Shown here one piece after another: positions 1 through 8,843 of a stretch of DNA of 64,000 nt (position 1 is its first letter; each line of letters starts with the position of its first letter). Where the stretch lies: assembly GCF_040548875.1 (NCBI RefSeq), contig NZ_JBEPSJ010000003.1:62001-126000 (forward strand), written 5' to 3'. Origin of the DNA: Conyzicola nivalis_A. GTDB taxonomy: Bacteria > Actinomycetota > Actinomycetes > Actinomycetales > Microbacteriaceae. The notes under the pieces were generated by a model. It was not told where the DNA came from. It worked only from the letters and a program-made list of their open reading frames with translations, and searched no databases. The translations under genes were made by a program, and so were the position numbers.

Positions 1-822
1 GTAGTCGAGCTCGATCGCGGCGGCGACGTCGCGCAGCTCGGTCGCCAGATCGCTCGCCACCGGGGTGTCGCCGACGAACAGCCAGTCGCGCAGCTCGCGC
101 TCCTGCGCCCGGGCGATGCGGGCGACCTCGGTCGAGGCCCCCGCCCGGTTCTGGATCAGGGCGAGGGTCTGCAGCACGGAATCGTGCAGGTGCGCCGCGA
201 TCTCGGCCCGCTGCTCCTCGCGCACCTGCGCGGTGCGCGAGGCCTGCAGGTCGCTCCACAGCGTGACGACGCGCGGGGCGACGATCACGGCCACCCCGAG
301 CACCACCATCGTGACGCCGAGCACCGCGCCGGAGGCGGTGGGACGCGACAGGAGCACGGCCACCCCGGTGAGCACTAGCAGCACGACGGCGGCGATCCGC
401 TTCCACACTCCCTGGGCCGCACTGCGGTCGGGGTCGTTGCGGTCGAACGTCAGGCTCCAGGCGACGGCCAGCCCGCTCGCCACGGTGACCACGAGAAGGG
501 CGGTGATCGACTCGCGAGCGCTCGCGAGGAACAGGATCGCGCCGAGGGCGGCGATCACGAGCAGCAGCAGCGACGCGGGAGCGGAGCGCCGCACGGCCCC
601 CGGCTCGTCGTCGGGGTCGGTCACGGCCTCGTCGAGCGGCACGAACGCCCAGAGCCACAGGTAGAGCAGGATGCCGCCGCCACCGAACAACGCGAGCACG
701 ACGGCGAGCGCGCGCACGCCGCCCACCGAGACGTCGAGGTGTCGGGCGACGGCGAGGCACACCCCGCCGACCACGACTCGGCGGGGGCGCACGAGAGGCG
801 GGCGGGCTCGTGGAGTGGTCAC
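1..822 (-). CDS. PspC-domain sensor histidine kinase, C-terminus off the left edge
   Basis: Sensor kinase of the HisKA_3 (NarX/DesK) family, probably sensing the cell envelope. The visible 274 codons start with a PspC domain (about residues 10-65, with the LYLWLWAFVP helix), then further membrane helices to about residue 185, then the dimerisation helix with AAHLHDSVLQ, where the second His (about 213) should be the phosphorylated residue. The ATPase domain lies beyond the window. I chose GTG at 822; an in-frame TTG lies 12 nt upstream. It is divergent from another PspC protein with about 110 bp between them. In actinobacteria such pairs usually continue into a LuxR-type response regulator, which would be outside the window. 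Confidence 0.85.
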   Translation of the reverse strand, partial: MTTPRARPPLVRPRRVVVGGVCLAVARHLDVSVGGVRALAVVLALFGGGGILLYLWLWAFVPLDEAVTDPDDEPGAVRRSAPASLLLLVIAALGAILFLASARESITALLVVTVASGLAVAWSLTFDRNDPDRSAAQGVWKRIAAVVLLVLTGVAVLLSRPTASGAVLGVTMVVLGVAVIVAPRVVTLWSDLQASRTAQVREEQRAEIAAHLHDSVLQTLALIQNRAGASTEVARIARAQERELRDWLFVGDTPVASDLATELRDVAAAIELDY

Positions 823-935
823 CCTTGAATACAAGCAGGTTTGGCGGACCCCCGGATGCCCGGGCCCGCCTTTCAGGGTGCGGTCAGGGTGATACCCCAT
901 GGCAGCTCGGCGTGCTCGGCGGCCACCATTGAGAC

Positions 936-2570
936 ATGCCCAAGAACACCACCCCGCAGCCCGAGCCGGACGAGTCCGTCGGCCAGGCAGCCCTCCCCGG
1001 CGCCGATCAGCCCGGCGCAGAACACCCCACCACAGACCTGCCCGGCCCCGACCACACCGGCCCCGACCACTCCGCCACAGACGGCGCCGGCCAGCCGCCC
1101 ACCGCTCCGCCGCTCGTCGAGCCGCTCGCCGGCAACCGCTTCTTCGCCTGGATGCGCTCGCTCAACCTGAACCGCGAGCCCGGCTGGATCGGCGGCGTCG
1201 CAGCCGGCATCGCAGCCCGCCTCGGCGTCGACCCGCTCATCGTGCGCGGCATCCTCGTGGTCGTCGCCGTGCTCGGCGGACCCGCGCTGCTGCTCTACGC
1301 CGCCGCATGGCTGCTGCTGCCCGACGAGAACGACAAGATCCACCTCGAGGAGGTCTTCAAGGGCCGCCTCGACTCGCCCATCGCCGGCATCGGAGCGCTC
1401 ATCCTGCTGAGCATGCTGCCCGTGACCCAGGGATTCTGGTTCGCCGGCAACGCCTTCTGGGGCGAGCCCTACTGGGCGCAGTCGTTCGGCCGCGCGCTGT
1501 GGACCGTCGTGGTGCTCGGACTCATCGTCTGGTTCGTGATCTGGGTGGCCCGCAGGTCGAGCCGCGCGTCGAACGTGCCGACACCGACACCGGCGACGAC
1601 GGATGCGCGTCCCGAGACGATCCCCCAGCCCCATACGGCGGCCTACTCCGCCGCCGGGGCCGGCGCGGCGGGCGCGCCCGGTGCCCGCCCCGTCGCGCCC
1701 CCCGGCACGGCGACGGCCGAGGAGTTCGCGGCCTGGCGCCTGCAGCAGGAGCAGTGGAAGGCCGAGAACGTCGCCTTCCGCACCCGGCAGGCCAACGAGC
1801 AGCGCGCCGCGAGCCTCGCCGCGCAGGCGCAGTACCGCGCCGAGCGGGCCGCCCGCCGTGCCGTCTACGAGGCGCACCAGGCGCGCACACGCTCCAACCC
1901 GCTCTACTCGTTCATCGCCATCGGGCTCGCGCTCGTCGTCGGCGGCGTCGTCACCGTGCTCCAGGGCGACGGCGCGATCGAGCCGGCCGGAGTGCTCGCC
2001 GGCCTCGGCGCGACCCTCGCGGTGCTCGCAGTGGCGATCATCGTCAACGGCGTGCGCGGCCACCGCCCGGGCGGCGCGCAGGGCGTCGCCGCCATCGTGC
2101 TGGTGCCGCTGCTCATCGCCGCGGTGCTTCCGCACAGCCCGAACATCAGCTACGTCGACAACGCGACCTTCGCGCCACAGGCTGAGGACAGCTACTCGAA
2201 CGACGTGTACTTCGTCGCCGCCGCCGACACGGTCATCGATCTGCGGGGTTATTTCGACGAACCGCTGCCGGCGGGCTACGAGGGCGACCTGTTCAGCGAC
2301 ACGACCATCGTGTCGGGGGCGGGCGATGTGACCGTGCTCGTTCCGGCGGACGCCGCGTTCAGCTACTCGGCGACCATCGGCTCCGGCCGTCTCGACTCGC
2401 CCGACGGCGACGCGCGCGGCGCCTGGGTCCGTGAGTACGGACAGTTCAACCTCGTCGACGGGGTCCCGCCCGGCGAAGAGCCCGAGCGCGCCATGTACCT
2501 CGTCGTGGCGATGGGCACCGGCACCCTCCGATTCGAGCAGACCGCAGCAACTGAAGGAGCAAGCGAATGA
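936..2570 (+). CDS. PspC-domain membrane protein
   Basis: 544-aa membrane protein of the PspC/LiaF-like envelope-stress type. A Pro/Asp-rich cytoplasmic N-terminus (1-70) leads into a PspC domain at about 75-131 (WIGGVAAGIAARLGVDP, then LLLYAAAWLLLPDE). Two helices follow to about residue 205, then an Ala/Gln/Arg-rich linker, three more helices (about 325-405) and an extracytoplasmic beta-rich C-terminus resembling the DUF4097/LiaF C-terminal domain. No strong ribosome-binding site precedes ATG 936. It overlaps the next gene by 4 nt (ATGA) and is divergent from the PspC kinase, so it may be that kinase's partner or target. The ligand is unknown. Confidence 0.85.
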   Translation: MPKNTTPQPEPDESVGQAALPGADQPGAEHPTTDLPGPDHTGPDHSATDGAGQPPTAPPLVEPLAGNRFFAWMRSLNLNREPGWIGGVAAGIAARLGVDPLIVRGILVVVAVLGGPALLLYAAAWLLLPDENDKIHLEEVFKGRLDSPIAGIGALILLSMLPVTQGFWFAGNAFWGEPYWAQSFGRALWTVVVLGLIVWFVIWVARRSSRASNVPTPTPATTDARPETIPQPHTAAYSAAGAGAAGAPGARPVAPPGTATAEEFAAWRLQQEQWKAENVAFRTRQANEQRAASLAAQAQYRAERAARRAVYEAHQARTRSNPLYSFIAIGLALVVGGVVTVLQGDGAIEPAGVLAGLGATLAVLAVAIIVNGVRGHRPGGAQGVAAIVLVPLLIAAVLPHSPNISYVDNATFAPQAEDSYSNDVYFVAAADTVIDLRGYFDEPLPAGYEGDLFSDTTIVSGAGDVTVLVPADAAFSYSATIGSGRLDSPDGDARGAWVREYGQFNLVDGVPPGEEPERAMYLVVAMGTGTLRFEQTAATEGASE

Positions 2571-2842
2571 CCGACACCGAGCAGCATCCCGTCACGACCG
2601 ACACCCCGCCCGCCCCGCTTGCGCCGCTCAAGCCCCGTATCGGCACGATCGTCTGGGGCTGCATCCTGCTCGTCGTGGCAGCGATCGCCATCGCAGCCTC
2701 ACAAGTCGACTTCGGCGATCTGACCCCCACCGTCATCGTCTGGAGCATCATCGGATTCGGCGGGATCCTCGTGGTGGCCGGGATCGTCACCGCCATCGTG
2801 CGTGCGGCGACGCGCATCAAGGACGACCCGCCGGTCGGATGA
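2567..2842 (+). CDS. small two-helix membrane protein
   Basis: 91-aa protein of unknown function. A polar, Pro/Thr-rich N-terminus (1-25) is followed by two hydrophobic segments at about 28-46 and 55-78 and a short basic tail. Translation is coupled to the PspC gene by an ATGA overlap, so it is probably made with it and may sit in the same membrane complex. I do not recognise a named family. Confidence 0.8.
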   Translation: MTDTEQHPVTTDTPPAPLAPLKPRIGTIVWGCILLVVAAIAIAASQVDFGDLTPTVIVWSIIGFGGILVVAGIVTAIVRAATRIKDDPPVG

Positions 2843-2883
2843 CCGCCGCGCGTCGGGCGGTCGTCCGGGCTAACCTTGCCCGA

Positions 2884-4089
2884 ATGACCGCCCATAAGCG
2901 CGCCCAGCCCGACCCCGTCGACTACGCACCCGCCGACCAGTCCCCGTTCGGTGCGGCACGCGTGGTCGTCGGGCTGCTCCTCGTTCTCGCCGGCGCGGTC
3001 GTGCTGGCTGTCGCCATGCTCCCGCAACTCGTCCCCACGTTCGGCGCCGACCCATTCACGTTCCTGATCCAAGACCGGACGGGCGCGCCGGAGGACGGCA
3101 ACGGCACCCTGCTCACTTTCGGCGCCCTCGTGCTTCCGGCCGGCGGATTCTCGCTCGCCTATCTGAGCGCCACGTCGCGCACCCGCCTCTGGATCGCCGG
3201 TTTCTGTGCCGCGTTCTTCACCCTGCAGACCGTTCTGCTGGCGGGGGCGGTGTTGTGGATCACGGGAGCCGGCCTCCACGCCGCGGCCCTCTTCGCCCTG
3301 CCCAGGAGCTTCGACACGGGAGTCATCACGTCGCCGCTGGCACTCCTGTTCAGCGTGGCGGCCGCGGCGATCATGTTCGTCCTGGCCAAGCGCACCACGT
3401 TCGACGCCCAGAGCGCCGACTACTTCGCCGAGGGCAACACGGTGGTGCGCGTGCGTCCGCTCCCCGTCGTCGTCCACGCGCTCTGGGCGGTCGTGGCTCT
3501 CGCGGTGCTGGCCGCCGTGCTCTACGTGCCACTGGCGCTCATCGAGCGGGCGGCGCTCGACTCCGCTGCCGGAACCCTGCCCGAGGGATCGTCGGCGCCG
3601 TGGCCCCGCCACACCGATCTCGACTTCGCCGACGCGCGAGCCGCCTACGCCGTCACCGTGGGCATCCTGGTCGGCGCGATCGTGTCGTCGCTGATCAAGA
3701 AGGTCCTCTACCGCACCGTGCTTCGCGGCTACATCGGCGCCCCCGTGTCCGCGCAGACGGAGGACCGCTGGAAGGGCATCCAGTCGTTCGCCCACTACCC
3801 GATCGCCGTCGCCGGGGGCACAGCGACGGCCGTCGTGCTCTTCCTGCTGCCGACCAACGACTACGACGAGCCCGATGCGACGGCGATCGCGATCTTCACG
3901 TCGATCTCGATCGCGCTCCTGCTACTCGGCCTGTTCCTGCTGTCGTCGGTCTGGAAGTCGGGCGACGACCCACTCCACGAATCCGCACTGCAGCAGGGCG
4001 TGGTCGGCGATCTGCACAAGACATTCGCCGTGCCCGACCGGAGGAAGCGCACCCCGAAGCGGCCGAAACGGCCGCGGCGCAACCGCTAG
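2884..4089 (+). CDS. multi-pass membrane protein of unknown function
   Basis: About 401 aa, with roughly eight hydrophobic segments in pairs (near residues 20-40, 75-92, 100-130, 140-165, 190-215, 255-275, 310-330, 340-365) and a strongly basic Lys/Arg/Pro-rich C-terminus. I recognise no domain or catalytic motif. I start it at ATG 2884 because TAACCT lies 7 nt upstream, the leaderless arrangement seen at several other genes here. An in-frame ATG at 2839 would overlap the previous stop and is the alternative. It sits between the PspC pair and an ABC exporter with no overlap to either, so the context gives no clear role. Confidence 0.75.
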   Translation: MTAHKRAQPDPVDYAPADQSPFGAARVVVGLLLVLAGAVVLAVAMLPQLVPTFGADPFTFLIQDRTGAPEDGNGTLLTFGALVLPAGGFSLAYLSATSRTRLWIAGFCAAFFTLQTVLLAGAVLWITGAGLHAAALFALPRSFDTGVITSPLALLFSVAAAAIMFVLAKRTTFDAQSADYFAEGNTVVRVRPLPVVVHALWAVVALAVLAAVLYVPLALIERAALDSAAGTLPEGSSAPWPRHTDLDFADARAAYAVTVGILVGAIVSSLIKKVLYRTVLRGYIGAPVSAQTEDRWKGIQSFAHYPIAVAGGTATAVVLFLLPTNDYDEPDATAIAIFTSISIALLLLGLFLLSSVWKSGDDPLHESALQQGVVGDLHKTFAVPDRRKRTPKRPKRPRRNR

Positions 4090-4167
4090 GCATCCACCGG
4101 TCGGTTGAGGGCGGGACCCACCGGTGCACCACTGTTCCCGAGCCCCCGGGCACGCCAGAGTGGAAGC

Positions 4168-5118
4168 ATGACGAAACCCCCAGCCGCGGTCAGCGTTCGC
4201 GACCTGCGCAAGTCCTACGGAAAGCTGAATGCCCTCGACGGCGTCAGCTTCGACATCGAGCGCGGAGAGACCTTCGCGCTCCTCGGTCCCAACGGAGCGG
4301 GCAAGAGCACCGCCATCGAGATCCTCGAGGGCTACCGTGACCGCACCTCCGGCGAAGCGACCGTGCTCGGCACCGACCCGGGCCGCGGCGGTCTGGCCTG
4401 GAAGGCGCAGCTCGGCATCGTGCTCCAGTCGACCGGCGAGAGCGGCAACGTCACGGTGCACGAGCAGCTCACCCACTTCGCCGGCTTCTACCCGAACCCG
4501 CGCCCCGTCGACGAGGTCATCGCGTCCGTCGGGCTCGAGGCGAAGGAGAGAACGCTCATCCGCAAGCTCTCCGGCGGACAGCGCCGTCGCGTCGACGTGG
4601 CCCTCGGCATCATCGGCAACCCCACCCTGCTCTTCCTCGACGAACCGACCACGGGCTTCGATCCAGAGTCGCGCCGCCAGTTCTGGGAGCTCATCCGCTC
4701 GCTCAAAGACGAGGGCACCACCATCCTGCTCACCACCCACTACCTCGACGAGGCGGCGAACCTGGGCGACCGGGCCGGCATCATCGCGGGCGGGCGGCTC
4801 ATCGACATCGGCACCATCGACGCGATAGGCGGGGCGGATGCGCGCGTGCCGCTCGTACGCTGGGTCGACCGGGGCGTCCGGCGCGAGCAGAGAACGGCCG
4901 AGCCGGCCACGCTCGTCGCCGCCCTGGTGCGCGACAACGGCGGCGTCGAACTCGACGGCCTCGAGGTCGTGCGGCCGAGTCTGGAGGACATCTACCTCGA
5001 GCTGGTCGCGGCGTACGAGCATCCGGCCCCTGAACGTGTCGAAGGGCCTGAGCGTGTCGAAGGGCCTGCCGCTTCGACAAGCTCAGCGACCGACCTTTCG
5101 AAGGAGAACGCACGATGA
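4168..5118 (+). CDS. ABC-2 exporter ATP-binding subunit (DrrA-like)
   Basis: 316-aa ATPase that should energise the permease encoded next. It has Walker A GPNGAGKST (about 40-48), signature LSGGQ (about 134-138), Walker B LLFLDEP (about 154-160) and a switch His in TTHYLDEA. The region after about 230 resembles the C-terminal extension of the DrrA/CcmA group. The tail is odd: residues about 287-308 are the translation of three copies of the dispersed 'cctgagcgtgtcgaaggg' repeat, giving PERVEGPERVEGPAASTSS. ATG overlaps the permease by 4 nt. Kinase and regulator genes follow, so the exporter probably responds to an envelope-active compound; the substrate is unknown. Confidence 0.92.
   Translation: MTKPPAAVSVRDLRKSYGKLNALDGVSFDIERGETFALLGPNGAGKSTAIEILEGYRDRTSGEATVLGTDPGRGGLAWKAQLGIVLQSTGESGNVTVHEQLTHFAGFYPNPRPVDEVIASVGLEAKERTLIRKLSGGQRRRVDVALGIIGNPTLLFLDEPTTGFDPESRRQFWELIRSLKDEGTTILLTTHYLDEAANLGDRAGIIAGGRLIDIGTIDAIGGADARVPLVRWVDRGVRREQRTAEPATLVAALVRDNGGVELDGLEVVRPSLEDIYLELVAAYEHPAPERVEGPERVEGPAASTSSATDLSKENAR
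5027..5092. repeat. cluster of three REP-like copies inside the ABC ATPase gene
   Basis: Two direct copies of cctga(a/g)cgtgtcgaaggg (5029-5046, 5047-5064) are followed by an inverted copy, gcttcgacaagctcagcgac (5071-5090). The third can pair with either of the first two as a hairpin. Related single copies occur at 7726, 13011 and 51930. The cluster is read in frame as part of the protein tail. Confidence 0.85.
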
Positions 5119-5954
5119 CCACCATCGCCATCCCCCGCCTGCCCGCCGGCCGCACCGTGCGCCTGGGCCTCAGCCGCATCGTCAACGAGGTGCGCGCGTA
5201 CTTCCGACAGGGCGACTCGGTGTTCTTCACCTTCCTGTTCCCCCTGGTGATGCTCACGATCTTCGCCACCGCCTTCAGCAACCAGTCGTTCGGTACGGAT
5301 GCCTCGGGCAACGAGGTCTCCGCGGCGGCGTACTACCTGCCGGGGATGCTCGCCGCGGGGCTCCTGCTCAGCGGCCTGCAGAACCTGGCCGTCGACATCG
5401 CGACCGAGCGCAGCGACGGAACCCTCAAGCGTCTCGCCGGCACCCCCCTGCCGGTGGTGAGCTACTTCATCGGCAAGATCGGGCAGGTGCTCGTGACCGG
5501 TGCGGCGCAGGCTGCCCTGCTGCTGCTCGCCGCCGGGCTCGTCTTCGGGGTGTCCCTGCCGACCGCGCTCGAGGATTGGTTCACCTTCGCCTGGGTGTTC
5601 CTGCTCGGTGTGACCACATCGGCCGTGCTGGGCATCGCTCTCAGCCGGCTGCCGCGCACCGGCAAGAGCGCGACCGCCGTGGTCATCCCGATCACGCTCG
5701 TGCTGCAGTTCATCTCGGGGGTCTACCTGCCGTTCAGCCAGCTGCCGGAGTGGCTGCAGAACGTCGCCAACGCGTTCCCGCTGAAGTGGATGGCGCAGGG
5801 CATGCGCGCCGTATTCCTGCCCGATACCTTCGAGTCGGCGGAGCCGGGCGGCGAGTGGAACCTCATCGGCGTTTTCATCGCCACCTCGGCCTGGCTCGTG
5901 GTCGGACTCGTGGTCTGTCGTCTGACCTTCCGCTGGATCCGCAAGGATAGCTGA
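5115..5954 (+). CDS. ABC-2 type transporter permease
   Basis: 279-aa integral membrane partner of the preceding ATPase. It has a cytoplasmic amphipathic start, a first helix near 35-55 (FFTFLFPLVMLTIFATAF), then five further helices including a central cluster (about 130-205) with SGVYLPFSQLP, typical of ABC-2 permeases of the DrrB/YhfE type. Start and stop overlap the neighbours (ATGA with the ATPase; ATG of the kinase directly follows the TGA), so ATPase, permease, kinase and regulator form one transcription unit. Export of a drug, peptide or lipid is expected but not identified. Confidence 0.9.
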   Translation: MTTIAIPRLPAGRTVRLGLSRIVNEVRAYFRQGDSVFFTFLFPLVMLTIFATAFSNQSFGTDASGNEVSAAAYYLPGMLAAGLLLSGLQNLAVDIATERSDGTLKRLAGTPLPVVSYFIGKIGQVLVTGAAQAALLLLAAGLVFGVSLPTALEDWFTFAWVFLLGVTTSAVLGIALSRLPRTGKSATAVVIPITLVLQFISGVYLPFSQLPEWLQNVANAFPLKWMAQGMRAVFLPDTFESAEPGGEWNLIGVFIATSAWLVVGLVVCRLTFRWIRKDS

Positions 5955-7109
5955 ATGGGCAGTACCAAATGGTGGGATATCGCGGTCGTCACGGCGGCCG
6001 CGATTCTCTGCGTGCTGCTGTTCGCGAACGACGCGGAGGGCTTCGCGTTGCTCGCCGCCTTCGGAGTGATCGGCGCGCTGCTCGCCACCTGGTTCTTCAT
6101 CGGGCGCGGCCACGACCAGGGCGGAACCCGCCGGTCGGCAACTGCGGCGGCCCTCGTCATCGTGCTTTCCGGGGTCGGAACGGCGCTCAACCCGGGAATG
6201 GCCACGATCCAGGTGATCGCCTTCCCGCTGCTCTGGTACTTCGCCAGCGGCCTGCGCAACGCGGTGATCACGAACGCCCTGCTCGCCGTCTCGGTCGGGG
6301 TCGGATACTTCGTCGGGCTCGGTGCCACGAGAAACGCGTTCTTCAACGCGTCACTGGTAGAGGCCATCTCGCTCGCCGGCAGCCTCGCGATCGGCCTGTG
6401 GATCACCCGCATCTCGGTCGAGAGCGAATCTCGCGAGCGGTTGCTCGTGCAGCTGCGTGAGACGCAGGCGCAGCTCGCCGCGGTCAGCCGCGACGCCGGC
6501 GTCATGGGCGAGCGTGAGCGGCTCGCCCGCGAGATCCATGACACCATCGCGCAAGACCTCACCGGGCTCGTGTTGCTCGCCCAACGCACCCGCCGGGAGC
6601 TGCAGAGCGGCAGCCCCACCGTGGGAGAGACCCTCGACCTGTTGGAGGACAGCGCCCGATCGGCCCTGGCCGAGACCCGCTCCCTCGTCGCAGCCAGCGC
6701 GCCGGTCGGACTCGCCGAGGGCGGCATCCGCGCCGCCCTCGACCGGCTCGCGGTGCGCTTCGGCCGGGAGACCGGCATCGCCGTGACCGTCGCCGGCGAG
6801 ACCCCGCCGCTCGACCGCGACACCGAGGTGGTGCTGCTGCGGTGCGCCCAGGAGGGACTCGCGAATGTGCGCAAACATTCGGCCGCCGCGAACGCCACCC
6901 TCGAGCTCGCCTTCGACGAAGCATCCGTCACCCTGATCGTCACCGACGACGGCGGCGGCTTCGATCCCGCTGCGGCGATCGACGGCTACGGCCTGAGCGG
7001 CATGCGCGACCGCCTCACCCTCGTGGGCGGCACGCTCGCCGTCGACAGCGCGCCCGGGGCCGGGGCCTCGCTCACGGCCGTCCTGCCTCGCTCGGCGGTG
7101 CACGCGTGA
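5955..7109 (+). CDS. sensor histidine kinase (DesK/NarX type)
   Basis: 384 aa. Five or six short helices (about 8-150) form the sensor, followed by a coiled segment and the HisKA_3 dimerisation motif with phospho-acceptor His195 (LAREIHDTIAQDL). The HATPase has the N box in CAQEGLANVRKHS and the G box in DDGGGFDP, then GYGLSGMRDRL. With no large extracellular domain, it should sense something within the membrane, as kinases linked to ABC-2 exporters do. It overlaps the response regulator by 4 nt (GTGA). Confidence 0.93.
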   Translation: MGSTKWWDIAVVTAAAILCVLLFANDAEGFALLAAFGVIGALLATWFFIGRGHDQGGTRRSATAAALVIVLSGVGTALNPGMATIQVIAFPLLWYFASGLRNAVITNALLAVSVGVGYFVGLGATRNAFFNASLVEAISLAGSLAIGLWITRISVESESRERLLVQLRETQAQLAAVSRDAGVMGERERLAREIHDTIAQDLTGLVLLAQRTRRELQSGSPTVGETLDLLEDSARSALAETRSLVAASAPVGLAEGGIRAALDRLAVRFGRETGIAVTVAGETPPLDRDTEVVLLRCAQEGLANVRKHSAAANATLELAFDEASVTLIVTDDGGGFDPAAAIDGYGLSGMRDRLTLVGGTLAVDSAPGAGASLTAVLPRSAVHA

Positions 7110-7720
7110 TCCGGGTGCTCGTGGCCGACGACCACCCGATCGTGCGCAGCGGGATCGTGGCCCTGCTCGCCGCCGCCGCCGACATCGAGGTCGTCGGCGA
7201 GGCCGCGAACGGGCGGGAGGCCGTCGACCTCGCGCTGGCGCTCTCCCCCGAACTCGTGCTGATGGACCTGCAGATGCCCGAGCTGAACGGTGACGAGGCG
7301 ACCGCGCTCATCCTCGCGGCGCTGCCGGAGACCCGGGTCGTGGTGCTCACCACCTACGAGACCGACGCGAGCATCCTCACCGCGATCGAGGCGGGCGCGA
7401 GCGGCTACCTGCTGAAGGCCGCACCGCAGGAGGAGATCCTGGCCGGCATCCGTTCGGTCGCCCGCGGCGAGGTGGCGCTCGCGCCGTCGATCGCGGCCAT
7501 GCTGGTCGGACGCGTCAAGACCCGCGCGATCACGCTGAGCCCGCGCGAGACGGAGGTGCTCGGTCTCGTCGCCCAGGGCATGAGCAACCCGTCGATCGCG
7601 AAGAAGCTGTTCCTCGGCGAGGCGACGGTGAAGACGCACCTGCTGCACGCCTTCGAGAAGCTCGAAGTGAGCGACCGCACGCGCGCGGTCACGAAGGCGA
7701 TGGAGCTGGGGCTGCTGTAG
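7106..7720 (+). CDS. NarL/LuxR-family response regulator
   Basis: 204-aa two-domain regulator. The receiver domain (1-120) has the acidic pair DD at 8-9, phospho-acceptor Asp54 in LVLMDLQMPE, Thr in VVLTTYE and Lys in YLLKA. The C-terminal LuxR-type HTH begins LSPRETEVLGLVAQG, with recognition helix ATVKTHL. Start is GTG 7106, overlapping the kinase stop. It probably controls its own exporter operon. Confidence 0.94.
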   Translation: MIRVLVADDHPIVRSGIVALLAAAADIEVVGEAANGREAVDLALALSPELVLMDLQMPELNGDEATALILAALPETRVVVLTTYETDASILTAIEAGASGYLLKAAPQEEILAGIRSVARGEVALAPSIAAMLVGRVKTRAITLSPRETEVLGLVAQGMSNPSIAKKLFLGEATVKTHLLHAFEKLEVSDRTRAVTKAMELGLL

Positions 7721-7725
7721 CCGGC

Positions 7726-7749
7726 GGTCCCTGAGCCTGTCGAAGGGGG
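7726..7749. repeat. single REP-like copy between convergent genes
   Basis: The sequence ggtccctgagcctgtcgaaggg lies in the 31-bp gap between the response regulator and murB, which converge here. This is the usual intergenic position for the element. It matches the copy read on the other strand at 13011-13034. Confidence 0.8.
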
Positions 7750-7751
7750 TC

Positions 7752-8840
7752 CTACAGCGACAGCCCCACCATCACCGGCTCGGGGTGCATGCGCACGCCG
7801 AACTCCGAGAAGACCCGGGTCTGCACGAAACGGCCGAGCTCGGCGATCTCGGCGGCGGTCGCACCCCCGGTGTTGACGATCGCGAGGGTGTGTTTGCTCG
7901 AGATCGCGGCACGCGAGCCGGGGAGCGAGAATCCGCGTGAGATTCCGGCCTTCTCGATGAGCCACGCGGCGCTGAGCTTCACGCGGAAGTCGGTCTGCGT
8001 CGGCGGGGCCGCCGGCTCCTCGCCGAGCGGCACGGCGATCGCCTGAGGCTCCGGGGCGTTCGCCCAGCGCGGCGCCTGCTCCGGCAGCGTTCGGGCGAAG
8101 TTCTCGCCCACGATCGGGTTGGTGAAGAACGAGCCACAGCTCACCGAGTCGGGGTCGGCCGGGTCGAGCACCATGCCCTTGGATGCTCGCAGGGCGAGAA
8201 CCGTGTCGCGCACCGTCTGCACCCCGACGCGTTCGCCGAGCTCGACCCCGAGCGACGACGCGAGCTGGGCGTAGGCCACCGGGGCGCCGGCGGGGTCGCG
8301 GTCGAGCTCGAGCTCCACGGCCACGACGAGGCCCTGCTTGCCCTGTTTGAGCGCCGAGGTGCGGTAGTCGAACCGGAGGTCGGCCGCCGTGAGCCGCTGG
8401 AGCTCGCCGCTCAGATAGTCGAGGAAGTCGATCGCGACGAGGGTCGACGCGATCTCCTGGCCGTAGGCGCCGATGTTCTGCACGGGGGCGGCACCGGTCG
8501 ACCCGGGGATTCCGCTGAGCGCCTCGATACCGCTGAGCCCGCGCGCGACGGTGTACGCGACGAGGTCGTCCCACGGCTCGCCGGCCTGCACGCGAAGGCG
8601 CACACGGTCCGGGGCATCCACCACCGTCTCGATGCCACGGGTGAGCACGCGGATGACCGTGCCGTCGAATCCGTCGTCGGCGACCACGAGGTTCGACCCG
8701 CCGCCGAGAACCAGCCATTCCTCGCTGCTCCCCCACACCTCGAGGGTCTGCGCGATGAGCTCGTGTGGCGTCTCGGGCGCGAGCATCGTGTGGGCTGCAC
8801 CGCCGACGCGCATGGTCGTCAGCTCGGAGAGATCGGTCAT
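7752..8840 (-). CDS. murB: UDP-N-acetylmuramate dehydrogenase MurB
   Basis: 362-aa cytoplasmic flavoenzyme that reduces UDP-GlcNAc-enolpyruvate to UDP-MurNAc with NADPH, an early step of peptidoglycan synthesis. The N-terminal FAD domain opens with TTMRVGGAA and has LGGGSNLVVAD and GIPGSTGAAPVQNIGAYGQE. The C-terminal domain carries the catalytic Ser in SCGSFFTNP and the Glu in MHPEPV near the end. Its ATG lies 3 nt after the stop of the upstream hydratase gene, so the three genes 9700-7752 should be co-transcribed. Confidence 0.96.
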   Translation of the reverse strand: MTDLSELTTMRVGGAAHTMLAPETPHELIAQTLEVWGSSEEWLVLGGGSNLVVADDGFDGTVIRVLTRGIETVVDAPDRVRLRVQAGEPWDDLVAYTVARGLSGIEALSGIPGSTGAAPVQNIGAYGQEIASTLVAIDFLDYLSGELQRLTAADLRFDYRTSALKQGKQGLVVAVELELDRDPAGAPVAYAQLASSLGVELGERVGVQTVRDTVLALRASKGMVLDPADPDSVSCGSFFTNPIVGENFARTLPEQAPRWANAPEPQAIAVPLGEEPAAPPTQTDFRVKLSAAWLIEKAGISRGFSLPGSRAAISSKHTLAIVNTGGATAAEIAELGRFVQTRVFSEFGVRMHPEPVMVGLSL

Positions 8841-8843
8841 GCG

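Noticed and set aside
873..2135. Long antisense reading frame over the PspC gene.
   Set aside because: His/Glu/Arg-rich shadow typical of high-GC DNA; the opposite frame has clear domains.
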